This document shows, piece after piece, positions 24,033 to 32,012 of a DNA stretch of 64,000 nt. The notes under the pieces are model-generated. The model searched no databases and had not been told where the DNA came from. It saw nothing but the letters and a program-made list of their open reading frames with translations. This DNA comes from Planomonospora parontospora (GTDB lineage: Bacteria; Actinomycetota; Actinomycetes; Streptosporangiales; Streptosporangiaceae). A program made the position numbers and the translations under genes. Position 1 is the stretch's first letter, and each line of letters opens with the position of its first letter. The stretch spans positions 217,718-281,717 of the forward strand of contig BMQD01000008.1 in NCBI GenBank assembly GCA_014647935.1, in the 5' to 3' direction.

Positions 24033-24905
24033 TCAGCTCAGCAGCCGGGCCTCGGCGGCGTTCCAGAACCGGACGAGGGCGGCGGCCGTGGTCTCGGGGG
24101 CCTCCACGGCGGGGGAGTGCGCCGCGCCGGGGACGACCACGCACTCGGCGTCCAGCCGGTGCGCCATCTCGGCCTGCAGATGCGGGGGCCAGCCGTCGTC
24201 GTGCTCGCCGTACAGGACCAGGGTGGCCACGCCGACCTGGGCGAGGTCCCCGCAGCGGTCGGGCGCGGAGAGCACCTGCCGGGTCATGGTGGTCATGCCC
24301 ACCGGCGAATTGGAGAACAGCCGCTTGCGCAGGAACGCGACGATCTCATCGGGCACCCCGGCGGCCAGCGCCTCCGGCTCCATCCGATGGTGCCACAGGT
24401 GCTCCAGGCCGGACTCGGGCAGTTCGGTGAGCATGGCGCGGCCGAAGCGCTCGCGCGGGCCGACGATCGCGCCCGGGCCCGAGCTCATCAGCGTGTAGGA
24501 GGCGAACTTGGTGCGGCCGTCGATGACCGCCTCCCGGGTGACCAGTCCGCCGAAGGAGTGGCCGACCAGATGGAGGGGCTCGTCCCCGCTGACCGTCTGC
24601 GCCAGCAGGTCGATGTCGTTGCCGAGCGCCGCGCAGGTGTAGGCGGCGGGGTCGTCCGGGCCGTCCGTCTCGAACTGGCCGCGCATGTCGATCGCGATGA
24701 CCCGGCGGCCCGACTGGGCGAGCGTCTGGAGGACGGAGATGAAGTCCTCCTTGCTGCCCGTGAGACCGGGGACCAGCAGGGCGGGCCAGCGCTCCGGGAT
24801 GCCGCTGACGGGCATCGCCTCCAGTGCGGCGAACGTGCCCGCCGCCGTGTCGACCGAGATGGGGCGGACACCGGGAGGCAGGGTCAGAAAACGCGGCGTA
24901 CTCAC
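24033..24905 (-). CDS. Alpha/beta hydrolase
   Basis: A 290-residue cytosolic hydrolase. The sequence has LLVPGLTGSKEDFISVLQ near the oxyanion loop, the nucleophile elbow LVGHSFGGLVT, the acid residue in LVLYGEHDDGWPP and the His in VVPGAAHSPAVEAPE, giving an intact Ser-Asp-His triad. It resembles lactone/ester hydrolases and non-haem haloperoxidase-like proteins. Only about 110 bp separates its start from the helicase terminator, so it has its own promoter there. Substrate unknown. Confidence 0.85.
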   Translation of the reverse strand: MSTPRFLTLPPGVRPISVDTAAGTFAALEAMPVSGIPERWPALLVPGLTGSKEDFISVLQTLAQSGRRVIAIDMRGQFETDGPDDPAAYTCAALGNDIDLLAQTVSGDEPLHLVGHSFGGLVTREAVIDGRTKFASYTLMSSGPGAIVGPRERFGRAMLTELPESGLEHLWHHRMEPEALAAGVPDEIVAFLRKRLFSNSPVGMTTMTRQVLSAPDRCGDLAQVGVATLVLYGEHDDGWPPHLQAEMAHRLDAECVVVPGAAHSPAVEAPETTAAALVRFWNAAEARLLS

Positions 24906-24971
24906 GTGAGACCACGATACCTCTCTGGTCGGGATGGCCTGCCGCCTCGGCGGACGGCCGCGGCCGACGGA

Positions 24972-25006
24972 GGAGGGACACCGGGCGGGATGCCCGGAGT
25001 CCCTCC
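24972..25006 (-). terminator. Terminator hairpin after helicase gene
   Basis: GGAGGGAC (24972-24979) and GTCCCTCC (24999-25006) enclose a second stem CCGGGC/GCCCGG, with a GGGAT loop. It starts 8 nt after the helicase stop codon. Confidence 0.65.
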
Positions 25007-25013
25007 CCCGCGG

Positions 25014-26864
25014 TTACGGCTGGTTGCCGCGGCGGGGTCCCCGCTGCTGGCCCCGGGCCGCCGGGCGGCGGCGGTTCTGGACGCGTTCGGAGGCCGCCGA
25101 GGGGGCGATCTCGTCGTCGTCCGTCGCCAGGTCGGGAGACTTGAAGATCACCGCGAACGGGCTCGGCGGAATGATCTTCTCTGGCTCGGGGCGCTGCTGC
25201 TGGGGCGCGGGCGCCGGCTCCTCGACGTCCGGGTCGGGGGCGTCGAGGTCCTCGGCGGCCACCGGCTCGACGGGAGCGGTCTCCGGGCTCCGCCCGGTCC
25301 TGCGGGTGCGGCCGCGCCGGGGCGCGGACTCACCGTCGTGCGGTGCCACATCTGCCTCCACCTGAGGGAGCTCGACGGCGGGACTCGGGACGTCCGCGAC
25401 CTCGACCGGCGCCGCGGCCTCCTCGACGGCGACCGTCTCCGGGACCGCCGTCTCCGGGACCGCCGTCTCCGGGACCGCCGTCTCCGAGGCCTCCGCGCCG
25501 TTCCGGCCGCCGCGCGTGCGGCGGCGCTCGCGCGGGGTGCGGGCGGGACGCTCGCGGCGCTCCTCCCGCTCCTCGTCGCGGCCCTTGCGGGGCGTGCGCG
25601 AACGGGTGCGGCCGGTCTCGCCGAGGTCTTCGACCTCCTCGGCCGCCAGGCCGGCGCGGGAGCGGTTGGCGCGCGGCAGCACACCCTTGGTGCCCTCGGG
25701 GATGCCCAGGGCGCTGTAGATGTGCGGCGAGGTCGAGTAGCTCTCGACGGGCTCGGCGAAGTCCAGCGAGAGCGCGTTGTTGATGACCTTCCAGCGGGTG
25801 AGGTCCTCCCACTCCACGAAGGTCACCGCCACGCCGGTGCGGCCGGCGCGGCCGGTGCGGCCGATCCGGTGCACGTACGCCTTCTCGTCCTGCGGGCAGT
25901 CGTAGTTGACGACGTGGGTGACGTCGTCGACGTCGATGCCGCGCGCCGCGACGTCGGTCGCGACCAGGACGTCGATCTTGCCGTTGCGGAAGGCCCGCAG
26001 GGCCTGCTCGCGCTGGCCCTGGCCGAGGTCCCCGTGGACGGCGGCGGCGGCGAAGCCGCGCTCCTTGAGGTCCTCCACGACCCGGTCGCAGGCGCGCTTG
26101 GTCTCGCAGAAGACCATCGTGAGCCCGCGGCCCTCGCACTGGAGGAGGCGACCGAGAATCTCGATCTTGTCCATCCGGTGCGTGCGCCAGACGAACTGCG
26201 TGGTCTGCGGGGTGGCCTCGGCCTCGGCGTCGTTGTTCTCGGCCCGCACGTGGGTCGGGCGGTTGAGGTAGCGCCGGGACAGGCCGACGATCTCGCCCGG
26301 CAGGGTGGCGGAGAACAGCATCGTCTGCCGCTCGGCCGGGACGAGCTTGATGATCCGCTCGATGTCGGGCAGGAAGCCCAGGTCGAGCATGCGGTCGGCC
26401 TCGTCCAGGACGAGCACGCCGATCTGCGAGAGGTCGAGGTGCTTCTGCTTGACCAGGTCGAGCAGGCGGCCGGGGGTGCCGACGATGACGTCGACGCCCT
26501 GCTTGAGTGCCTCGATCTGGGGTTCGTAGGCGCGCCCGCCGTACACGGTGAGGATCCGGGAGCCCAGCTTGCCTGCGGCCGTGACCAGGTCCTCGGTGAC
26601 CTGGACGGCGAGCTCGCGGGTCGGTACGACGATCAGCCCGCGAGGCTTCTTCCGGTTCTTCCTGGGCTTGCCGACACGCTGGAGCATCGCCACGCCGAAG
26701 GCGTAGGTCTTGCCGGTGCCGGTGCGCGCCTGGCCGATGATGTCCTGGCCCGCGAGGGCCAGGGGGAGTGCCATCTCCTGGATGGGAAACGGCGTGGTGA
26801 TGCCCTCGGTGTCGAGGGCGTCAGCGATCTCTGGTGTGACTCCGAGGTCTCGGAACGTCGTCAG
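25014..26864 (-). CDS. rhlE: DEAD-box RNA helicase, RhlE-like, with CTG start
   Basis: A 616-residue helicase when read from CTG 26864. It has the Q motif region (TTFRDLGVTPEIADALDTEG, ITTPFPIQ), Walker A ARTGTGKT (46-53), PTRELA, VLDEADRMLDLGF (DEAD), SAT, ARGIDVDDVTHVVN and HRIGRTGRAGRTG. The first ATG (26774) would remove the Q motif, and no in-frame ATG, GTG or TTG lies further out, so CTG or a rarer start is needed. The C-terminal 200 residues are a basic/acidic tail with TAVPE repeats, ending ARGQQRGPRRGNQP, typical for RNA binding. Rv3211 has the same context. Confidence 0.85.
   Translation of the reverse strand: MTTFRDLGVTPEIADALDTEGITTPFPIQEMALPLALAGQDIIGQARTGTGKTYAFGVAMLQRVGKPRKNRKKPRGLIVVPTRELAVQVTEDLVTAAGKLGSRILTVYGGRAYEPQIEALKQGVDVIVGTPGRLLDLVKQKHLDLSQIGVLVLDEADRMLDLGFLPDIERIIKLVPAERQTMLFSATLPGEIVGLSRRYLNRPTHVRAENNDAEAEATPQTTQFVWRTHRMDKIEILGRLLQCEGRGLTMVFCETKRACDRVVEDLKERGFAAAAVHGDLGQGQREQALRAFRNGKIDVLVATDVAARGIDVDDVTHVVNYDCPQDEKAYVHRIGRTGRAGRTGVAVTFVEWEDLTRWKVINNALSLDFAEPVESYSTSPHIYSALGIPEGTKGVLPRANRSRAGLAAEEVEDLGETGRTRSRTPRKGRDEEREERRERPARTPRERRRTRGGRNGAEASETAVPETAVPETAVPETVAVEEAAAPVEVADVPSPAVELPQVEADVAPHDGESAPRRGRTRRTGRSPETAPVEPVAAEDLDAPDPDVEEPAPAPQQQRPEPEKIIPPSPFAVIFKSPDLATDDDEIAPSAASERVQNRRRPAARGQQRGPRRGNQP
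25436..25490. repeat. 15-bp tandem repeat inside helicase tail
   Basis: About three and a half copies of a 15-bp unit (GTCTCCGGGACCGCC on plus) encode the pentapeptide TAVPE repeated in the disordered tail of the helicase. The copies are almost identical, so the array is recent or prone to slippage. Confidence 0.8.
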
Positions 26865-27177
26865 CTTGGCCTGCCTAAATCTCCGTTGAAGGCAGTCCTG
26901 CCGGGACCACGGGCCGACAACTCCCCGTGCCGGGTCCTCGCGGAAGGGCCAGCCCTCTCAATGTCATCAGCGACCGCTGCGGCGTCACGCCGATTTCCGG
27001 GGGGCGTTCAGGAGGGATCTCCTGGGTTAACACAGTGCGGTCGCACTTTCACAGTGAAGTGTACCCGATACCACAACCGGGAACCGATTTCCTGGTATTC
27101 CGCATGAATAAGGCCGGTGACCCGCTGGGAACCGGGACCGGTTCACCGGCGGCCTCGGACGCTCGTAGTCTGCCCCC
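26865..27177. other. 313-bp divergent regulatory region
   Basis: This gap divides the helicase (left) and the ferritin-like gene (right). It is relatively AT-rich at 27020-27110. It contains the stems CAGGAG-GGAT-CTCCTG (27009-27024) and AGTGCG-GT-CGCACT (27034-27047). No coding frame is convincing. It probably provides a structured 5' leader for the helicase. Confidence 0.5.
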
Positions 27178-27178
27178 A
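27166..27178 (+). promoter_or_regulatory. -10 element giving leaderless ferritin-like mRNA
   Basis: TAGTCT at 27166-27171 is followed by six bases (GCCCCC) and ATG 27178. Confidence 0.55.
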
Positions 27179-27828
27179 TGAGTGATTCCCGCCCTGGCGT
27201 CGCCGACCTGCTCGGTGTGCTCGCCTACGCCGAGCTGACCGCGTTCCTCCGCCTCGCCGAGGAGGCCGCGCGGCACGCGCCGACGCTCACCGACCGGGCC
27301 GCGCTCGGCGACCTCGCGGCGGCCGAGTACGCGCACTTCCGGCTGCTCCGCGACCGGCTCGCCTCGCTCGGCGTCGACCCGGAGGAGGCGATGGCCCCCT
27401 TCGTCGACGCGCTGGACGGCTGGCACGAGCGGACCACGCCGAACGACTGGCTGGAGGCTCTGGTCAAGGCGTACGTCGGCACGGGGATCGCGCTCGACTT
27501 CTACCGTGAGGCCGCGGCCCACGTGGACGCCGAGACGCGGTCGCTGGTCGAGGAGGTGCTGGCCGACGAGGGCCGCTGCCAGTTCGCGGTGGACCGGGTC
27601 GGCGCGGCTCTGGAGGAGGACCCGAAGGCGGCCGGCCGGCTGGCGCTGTGGGCCCGGCGGATGGTGGGCGAGGCGCTGAGCCAGGCCCGGCGGGTGGCCG
27701 AGGCGCGGCCGGAGCTGGCGGTGCTGCTGGTGAGCGCGGACGGGGAGGACGTCACCCGGATGTTCAACCGGCTGACCGAGGCGCACGGCAGGCGGATGGC
27801 CGCCCTGGGGCTGACCCCGGGGCCGTGA
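27178..27828 (+). CDS. Ferritin-like (MiaE-type) diiron protein
   Basis: A 216-residue all-helical protein of the ferritin-like fold that actinomycete genomes keep next to the RhlE helicase (Rv3210c position). The possible metal ligands lie in AYAELTAFLRLAEEA, AAAEYAHFRLLRDRL (E-x-x-H) and a third helix near EEVLADEGRCQF. It resembles the tRNA hydroxylase MiaE fold, but whether it modifies tRNA is not shown. Its transcript is probably leaderless. Confidence 0.75.
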   Translation: MSDSRPGVADLLGVLAYAELTAFLRLAEEAARHAPTLTDRAALGDLAAAEYAHFRLLRDRLASLGVDPEEAMAPFVDALDGWHERTTPNDWLEALVKAYVGTGIALDFYREAAAHVDAETRSLVEEVLADEGRCQFAVDRVGAALEEDPKAAGRLALWARRMVGEALSQARRVAEARPELAVLLVSADGEDVTRMFNRLTEAHGRRMAALGLTPGP

Positions 27829-27900
27829 GTCCCGGGGACCCGGCCCCGAGGCCGTGCCCCCGGGCGACCCGAGGCCGCGCCCCCCGGGCTACCGGTCGGA

Positions 27901-28131
27901 TCAGAGGGTGCCGCCGAAGCCGACGGGCCGGGACTCCTCCTCGCCGATCTCGACGAAGCCGAGCGAGGTGATCGGGACGAGGACCCTGCGGCCCTTGACG
28001 TCGGTGATGGAGAAGATGCCCCGGTCGGCGGCGAGGGCCTTGCCGAGTTCGTTCTCGACCTCCTCGGCCGAGAGGTCGGTCTCCACCACGAGCTCGCGGT
28101 GCACGGACCGCACGCCGATTTTGATTTCCAT
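27901..28131 (-). CDS. DUF3107 small conserved protein
   Basis: A 76-residue protein, MEIKIGVRSVHRELVVET, followed by DLSAEEVENELGKALAAD and GIFSITDVKGRRVLVPI. This is the whole DUF3107 domain, conserved in actinobacteria beside a TetR gene (Rv3208A/Rv3208). ATG 28131 has GGGAG upstream. The ending is FVEIGEEESRPVGFGGTL. Function is unknown; the family looks ATP-binding-like in some annotations, but I see no nucleotide motif. Confidence 0.85.
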   Translation of the reverse strand: MEIKIGVRSVHRELVVETDLSAEEVENELGKALAADRGIFSITDVKGRRVLVPITSLGFVEIGEEESRPVGFGGTL

Positions 28132-28217
28132 GTGCTGCTCCCTTTCGATGAGGGCTGCCTGTCTCATCGTCGCCCCTCGGGGAGCTCCGCGTGCCGGTTG
28201 ATCGCGTCAAGCGAACA

Positions 28218-28240
28218 GGCCCGCCGGTGCGCGGCGGGCC
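28218..28240 (-). terminator. Hairpin after TetR gene
   Basis: GGCCCGCCG (28218-28226) pairs with CGGCGGGCC (28232-28240) around GTGCG. It lies 31 nt downstream of the TetR stop on the minus strand and before the DUF3107 gene. Confidence 0.5.
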
Positions 28241-28270
28241 CGGTCGGCCGGTGTGCGGGGAGGCCCTCGG

Positions 28271-28891
28271 TCAGCCCGTACGGGGGAAGCCGGAGATGCC
28301 GCGCCAGGCGAGGCGGGCCATGAGCTGGGTGGCGGCGTCCTTCGGGATGGAGCCGTTGCTGCTGAGCCAGTAGCGGGCGCTGACCTCGGCCATGCCGACC
28401 AGGCCGACGCCCAGGAGGTGGGCCTCGTCGCTGGAGCAGCCGGTGTCCTCCTGGATGACCTGGCTGATCATCTCGGCGCTCTCGCGGAGGTTGCGCTCGA
28501 TGCGCTGGCGGACCGGGGCCACGTTGCGCAGGTCGGACTCGAAGACGAGGCGGAAGGCCTCGCCCTGCCCGGAGACGAAGTCGAAGAAGGCCCCGATCGC
28601 CGCCTGGACGCGCTGCTTGTTGTCGGTGGTGGAGGCCAGGGCGTCCCGGCAGCGGGTGATCATGTCGTCCACGTGCAGGTCGAGCAGGGCGAGGTAGAGC
28701 TCCTGCTTGCCGGGGAAGTGCTGGTAGAGAACCGGCTTGCTGACCCCGGCCCGCTCGGCGATCTCGTCCATCGCGGCCGCGTGGTAGCCGTTCTCCACGA
28801 ACACTTCCTGCGCCGCGCTGAGCAGCTGACGGCGGCGGGCCATCCGGGGCAGCCGGGTGCCCCGGGGCTTGGCGTCCGGGGTAGTGGTCAC
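28271..28891 (-). CDS. TetR-family transcriptional regulator
   Basis: A 206-residue repressor. The N-terminal helix-turn-helix reads RRQLLSAAQEVFVENGYHAA, then AMDEIAERAGVSKPVLYQHFPGKQELY. The C-terminal helices form the ligand and dimer domain. I chose GTG 28891 (VTTTPDAKP) because AAGGAG lies upstream; the frame opens at 28930. It matches Rv3208 by position and domain form. The partner DUF3107 gene is downstream on the same strand, and targets are unknown. Confidence 0.88.
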   Translation of the reverse strand: MTTTPDAKPRGTRLPRMARRRQLLSAAQEVFVENGYHAAAMDEIAERAGVSKPVLYQHFPGKQELYLALLDLHVDDMITRCRDALASTTDNKQRVQAAIGAFFDFVSGQGEAFRLVFESDLRNVAPVRQRIERNLRESAEMISQVIQEDTGCSSDEAHLLGVGLVGMAEVSARYWLSSNGSIPKDAATQLMARLAWRGISGFPRTG

Positions 28892-28950
28892 GGCGTTCTC
28901 CTTGCGGGATGCTCCTACGTCTCGGGTCATCCTACGCGCGGGTAACCAGG

Positions 28951-29184
28951 TCAGCGATAGTCATCCTCGTCGAGCTCCACCTCGCGGCTCTGGTCCGTGG
29001 CGTCGGCGGGGTCCGCGTCGAAGGGGATGCGGTCGGGCCAGCTTCGGGTCCCGGCGCGCACCTCGCGGTGCTGCTCGGCCGCGTCCGCCTCGGGGGTCTC
29101 GAGGTCCGCCGCCGGGCCCGCCGTCTCGGACAGGGCGTCGTCGATCTCCTCGAGGGTGGTGTCGTTCACGTCCATCTCCGACAT
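28951..29184 (-). CDS. Small acidic protein, function unknown
   Basis: A 77-residue, strongly acidic protein (MSEMDVNDTTLEEIDDALSE ... VELDEDDYR) with no recognised domain, no membrane segment and no Cys. ATG 29184 follows GGAAGGA. The composition suggests an intrinsically disordered protein. It ends 59 nt before the TetR start, on the same strand, so the two may be cotranscribed. Confidence 0.6.
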   Translation of the reverse strand: MSEMDVNDTTLEEIDDALSETAGPAADLETPEADAAEQHREVRAGTRSWPDRIPFDADPADATDQSREVELDEDDYR

Positions 29185-29382
29185 CGGCCCGTCCTTCCGT
29201 CCTGCTGTGAACAAGGGACGCCCCCCAGCGTACGTCCCCCGGGTGCCCGGGCCGGGCAAGGCAGGGCATCGGATGCGCCGTGGCGGGTATGTCCCTCGTT
29301 GGTAAGTGTTTCCATGCGCTTGGCGATTTTTCCGAACATGTGCGCGAAAATCGATGGGGGAGTTCCGACGTAGGGAGACGGC

Positions 29383-30273
29383 ATGCGGAGCATCTGGAAC
29401 GGCGCGGTGTCGTTCGGGCTCGTCACCATCCCGATCAGGCTGTACCCCGCGACGGAGCAGCGCGGCGTCGCCTTCAACCAGGTGCACCGGGAGGACGGCG
29501 GGCGCATCCGCTTCCGCCGGGTCTGCGAGGTCTGCGGCGAGGAGGTGCCCTTCGCCGAGGTGGCCAAGGGGTACGGCCTGCCGACCGGAGAGACCGTGGT
29601 GCTCGAAGACGCTGACTTCGAGGACCTCCCGCTGTCGACCTCGCACCGGATCGAGGTCCTGCAGTTCAGCCCTGCCGACCAGATCGACCCCGTCCTGCTG
29701 GCCAAGTCCTACTACCTGGAGCCGGAGCCTGCCGGGGTGAGGCCGTACGTGCTGCTCCGCGGCGCGCTGGAGCGGTCGGGGCGGGTGGCGGTCGCGAAGG
29801 TGGCGCTGCGGCAGCGCGAGTCGCTCGCGGCGCTGCGGGTCAGGGAGGGGGTCCTGGTGCTGGAGACCATGCTCTGGCCCGACGAGGTGCGCGAGGCGGG
29901 CTTCGCCTTCCTGGAGGAGGAGGTGGAGGTCCGGGCGCAGGAGGCGCGGATGGCCGAGGCGCTCGTCGAGACCATGAGCGGGGACTTCGACCCGGCCGCG
30001 CACCGGGACGCCTACCGGGAGGCGCTGCTGCAGGTCGTCGAGGCGAAGGCGGCGGGCCGCCAGGTGGTCCGGCCGGCGGCACCGGTCGGGGAGGGCGGCC
30101 CCTCGGCCGATCTGATGGCGGTGCTGCGGGCCAGCGTGGACGCGGCCAAGCGGAACCGGGGCGACAGGGGGGACAGGGGGGATGCGGCCGGGCGGCGCCG
30201 GGCGGACGACCCGGTGGAGCGGGGCGGGGACGCGCCGGAGCGCCGGCCGGGTGGGGCCCGCCGGCCCGCCTGA
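29383..30273 (+). CDS. ku: Ku protein for non-homologous end joining
   Basis: A 296-residue bacterial Ku: RSIWNGAVSFGLVTIPIRLY, QVHREDGGRIRFRRVCEVCG (with the CxxC), GRVAVAKVALRQRESLAALR, LVLETMLWPDEVR and the C-terminal helix region. Ku homodimers thread onto DNA double-strand breaks and recruit ligase LigD, which is not in this window. The C-terminus after about 255 is a basic, Gly/Arg/Asp-rich tail (NRGDRGDRGD...) of the kind used for DNA binding. ATG 29383 follows GGGAGA. Confidence 0.92.
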   Translation: MRSIWNGAVSFGLVTIPIRLYPATEQRGVAFNQVHREDGGRIRFRRVCEVCGEEVPFAEVAKGYGLPTGETVVLEDADFEDLPLSTSHRIEVLQFSPADQIDPVLLAKSYYLEPEPAGVRPYVLLRGALERSGRVAVAKVALRQRESLAALRVREGVLVLETMLWPDEVREAGFAFLEEEVEVRAQEARMAEALVETMSGDFDPAAHRDAYREALLQVVEAKAAGRQVVRPAAPVGEGGPSADLMAVLRASVDAAKRNRGDRGDRGDAAGRRRADDPVERGGDAPERRPGGARRPA

Positions 30274-30315
30274 CGCGGGGTGCCGCGGGGCGCGCGGCGG
30301 GAGGGCCGGGCACGG

Positions 30316-30351
30316 CTGTGCCGTGGCGTCCTCGCGGGCGCCACGGCACAG
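30316..30351. terminator. Bidirectional terminator between ku and SH3-like gene
   Basis: A perfect 13-bp stem, CTGTGCCGTGGCG (30316-30328) with CGCCACGGCACAG (30339-30351), and a 10-nt loop, between two converging genes. Confidence 0.75.
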
Positions 30352-30367
30352 GAGTCACCGGGATCGG

Positions 30368-30739
30368 CTACGAGCCGCTGGTGGCCTCCTCGGTCGTGAT
30401 CCGCGGGCCCTTCTTCACATAGGCCTTGTGGACGTGTCCCTCGACGCCCGAGTCGCCGTACACCTTGCGCCAGTTCTCCCTGGAGCGCTTGCAGTTGCCG
30501 GTGGTGACCTGCCCCGGGTAGAGGACGTCCACGGTCTTGTGCCGCTTGTTCCAGGACTTGGGCGTCTTGCCGGGCTTCTTGCGCACCTTGAGGTAGCTGT
30601 CGGCGGCGACGTTGCGCACCTGGTAGAGGCAGGCGTCCTGGGCCTGGGCGGGGGTCGCCGTGACCGCGGTGAGGGCGACCAGGCCGCTGCCGGTCACGGC
30701 GGCGGCCGCAAAGGCACTGGCGATTCGCTTGGAGAGCAT
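30368..30739 (-). CDS. Secreted SH3-like protein
   Basis: A 123-residue exported protein with a clear signal peptide (MLSKRIASAFAAAAVTGSGL, cut after ATPAQAQ). The mature part has YQVRNVAADSYLKVRKKPGK, VDVLYPGQVTTGNCK and WRKVYGDSGVEGHVHKAYVK, the layout of a bacterial SH3 domain that binds cell-wall peptides. Two Cys (DACLY and GNCKR) could form a disulfide. The upstream region is unusually AT-rich. Confidence 0.78.
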   Translation of the reverse strand: MLSKRIASAFAAAAVTGSGLVALTAVTATPAQAQDACLYQVRNVAADSYLKVRKKPGKTPKSWNKRHKTVDVLYPGQVTTGNCKRSRENWRKVYGDSGVEGHVHKAYVKKGPRITTEEATSGS

Positions 30740-30769
30740 TCGTCACTCCTTCTCTATCGATGTTGTGAC

Positions 30770-30870
30770 TAAGGCCTTGATGTCCGGATTCATTCTGCGA
30801 AAACGGGCACTGAGAGTGATGTACTAAATACATAGAGTTACAATATTCTGTCTTTGGTATATACCGGACA
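30770..30870. promoter_or_regulatory. AT-rich promoter island with two palindromes
   Basis: This is by far the least GC-rich 100 bp in the neighbourhood. ATGTA-CTAAA-TACAT occurs at 30819-30833 and the perfect GGTATATACC at 30856-30865. It lies between the SH3-like gene (leftward) and the hydrolase gene (rightward). Confidence 0.5.
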
Positions 30871-31015
30871 AAAGGGACGAAATGAAAGAGCGGTCCGGCG
30901 GGCGGGGAGGGCGTCGGCTTGCGGATGCCGCGGCGATGAGTCCGGAACGCTGATGTTTTTCCTGCTTCGTCCGGTGGATATCGTCCTAACAGGTAGTGAA
31001 CCCGCAGGAGGAGAC

Positions 31016-31939
31016 ATGGGGGACAACCCGATTCCGTGCTGGCCCGGCAGGACGGTCGAGCTCGGCGAGCGCCGCGTGCACGTGCGCTCGACGCCCCGCG
31101 GCCCCGCGGAGACGGCGGTCTACGTGCACGGCCTGGCGGGGTCGGCGACCAACTGGACCGACCTGATGGGCGAGCTGTCCGACGTGGTGACCGGCCACGC
31201 GATCGACCTGCCGGGCTCCGGCTACTCCCCGGAGCCGGCCGACGGCGACTACTCCGTCGGCGCCCACGCCCGGACGGTCGCCGCGCTCATCGAGGAGATC
31301 GCGGACCGGCCCGTCCACCTGTTCGGCAACTCCCTCGGCGGCGCCGTCTCGGTACGGCTCGCCGCCACCCGGCCCGACCTGGTCCGCTCGCTCACCCTGG
31401 TCTCCCCGGCCCTGCCCGACCTGGTCCTGCGGTACGGCCCGGCGCGCGTGGCCCTGTCCACGGTGCCCGTGCTGGGGGAGTGGGCCTTCGACCGGCTGCG
31501 GCTCCTGCCCCCGGAGCGCAGGCTCAACGCCACGCTCGGCATGTGCTACGCCGACCTCGGCCGGGTCCATCCGGAGCGGCTGCGCGAGGCGATCGAGGAG
31601 CTGCGCCGCCGCGACGAGCTGCCGTACGCCGGGGCGGCGGTGATCAACTCGGCCCGCGGCCTCGTCGCGGAGTACCTCAGGGAGTACGTCAAGCGCGGAG
31701 CGGACAGCCTCTGGCGGCAGGCGGCCATGGTGCAGGCGCCCACGCTGGTGATCCACGGCCGCCACGACAGGCTCGTCAACCCGCGGATGGCCGCCCGGGC
31801 GGGCCGTACGTTCCCGGACGTGCGGCTGGTCCTGCTGCCGGACGCGGGGCACGTGGCGCAGATGGAGGTGCCCGAGCGGGTGGCCCGGGAGGCCCGGCGT
31901 CTGATATCTGAGACGGCGCCCGTCTCGATTGGGGAATGA
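31016..31939 (+). CDS. Alpha/beta hydrolase
   Basis: A 307-residue hydrolase with VYVHGLAGSATNWTDLMGEL (oxyanion), HLFGNSLGGAVSVRLAA (nucleophile Ser in GNSLGG), VIHGRHDRLVNP (acid) and LPDAGHVAQMEVPE (His). It resembles the C-C hydrolase/lipase LipV-type group; Rv3203 (lipV) lies in the comparable region of M. tuberculosis. ATG 31016 has GGAGGA just upstream. The start of moeZ is 73 bp downstream, with a possible -10 of its own (TAGGTT near 31952). Confidence 0.85.
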   Translation: MGDNPIPCWPGRTVELGERRVHVRSTPRGPAETAVYVHGLAGSATNWTDLMGELSDVVTGHAIDLPGSGYSPEPADGDYSVGAHARTVAALIEEIADRPVHLFGNSLGGAVSVRLAATRPDLVRSLTLVSPALPDLVLRYGPARVALSTVPVLGEWAFDRLRLLPPERRLNATLGMCYADLGRVHPERLREAIEELRRRDELPYAGAAVINSARGLVAEYLREYVKRGADSLWRQAAMVQAPTLVIHGRHDRLVNPRMAARAGRTFPDVRLVLLPDAGHVAQMEVPERVAREARRLISETAPVSIGE

Positions 31940-32012
31940 GCGCAGCCCCCGGCTAGGTTGTGAGTGGTGCGCTAGCCGCATCCGTCAAGACCCCTGAAAC
32001 GGGAGCAGAACT

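Noticed and set aside
24117-27107. A 996-codon plus-strand frame antisense to the helicase
   Set aside because: It results from GC-rich third positions of the helicase gene; its product has no domain and is full of Arg, Gly, Asp and His, while the minus strand has all DEAD-box motifs.
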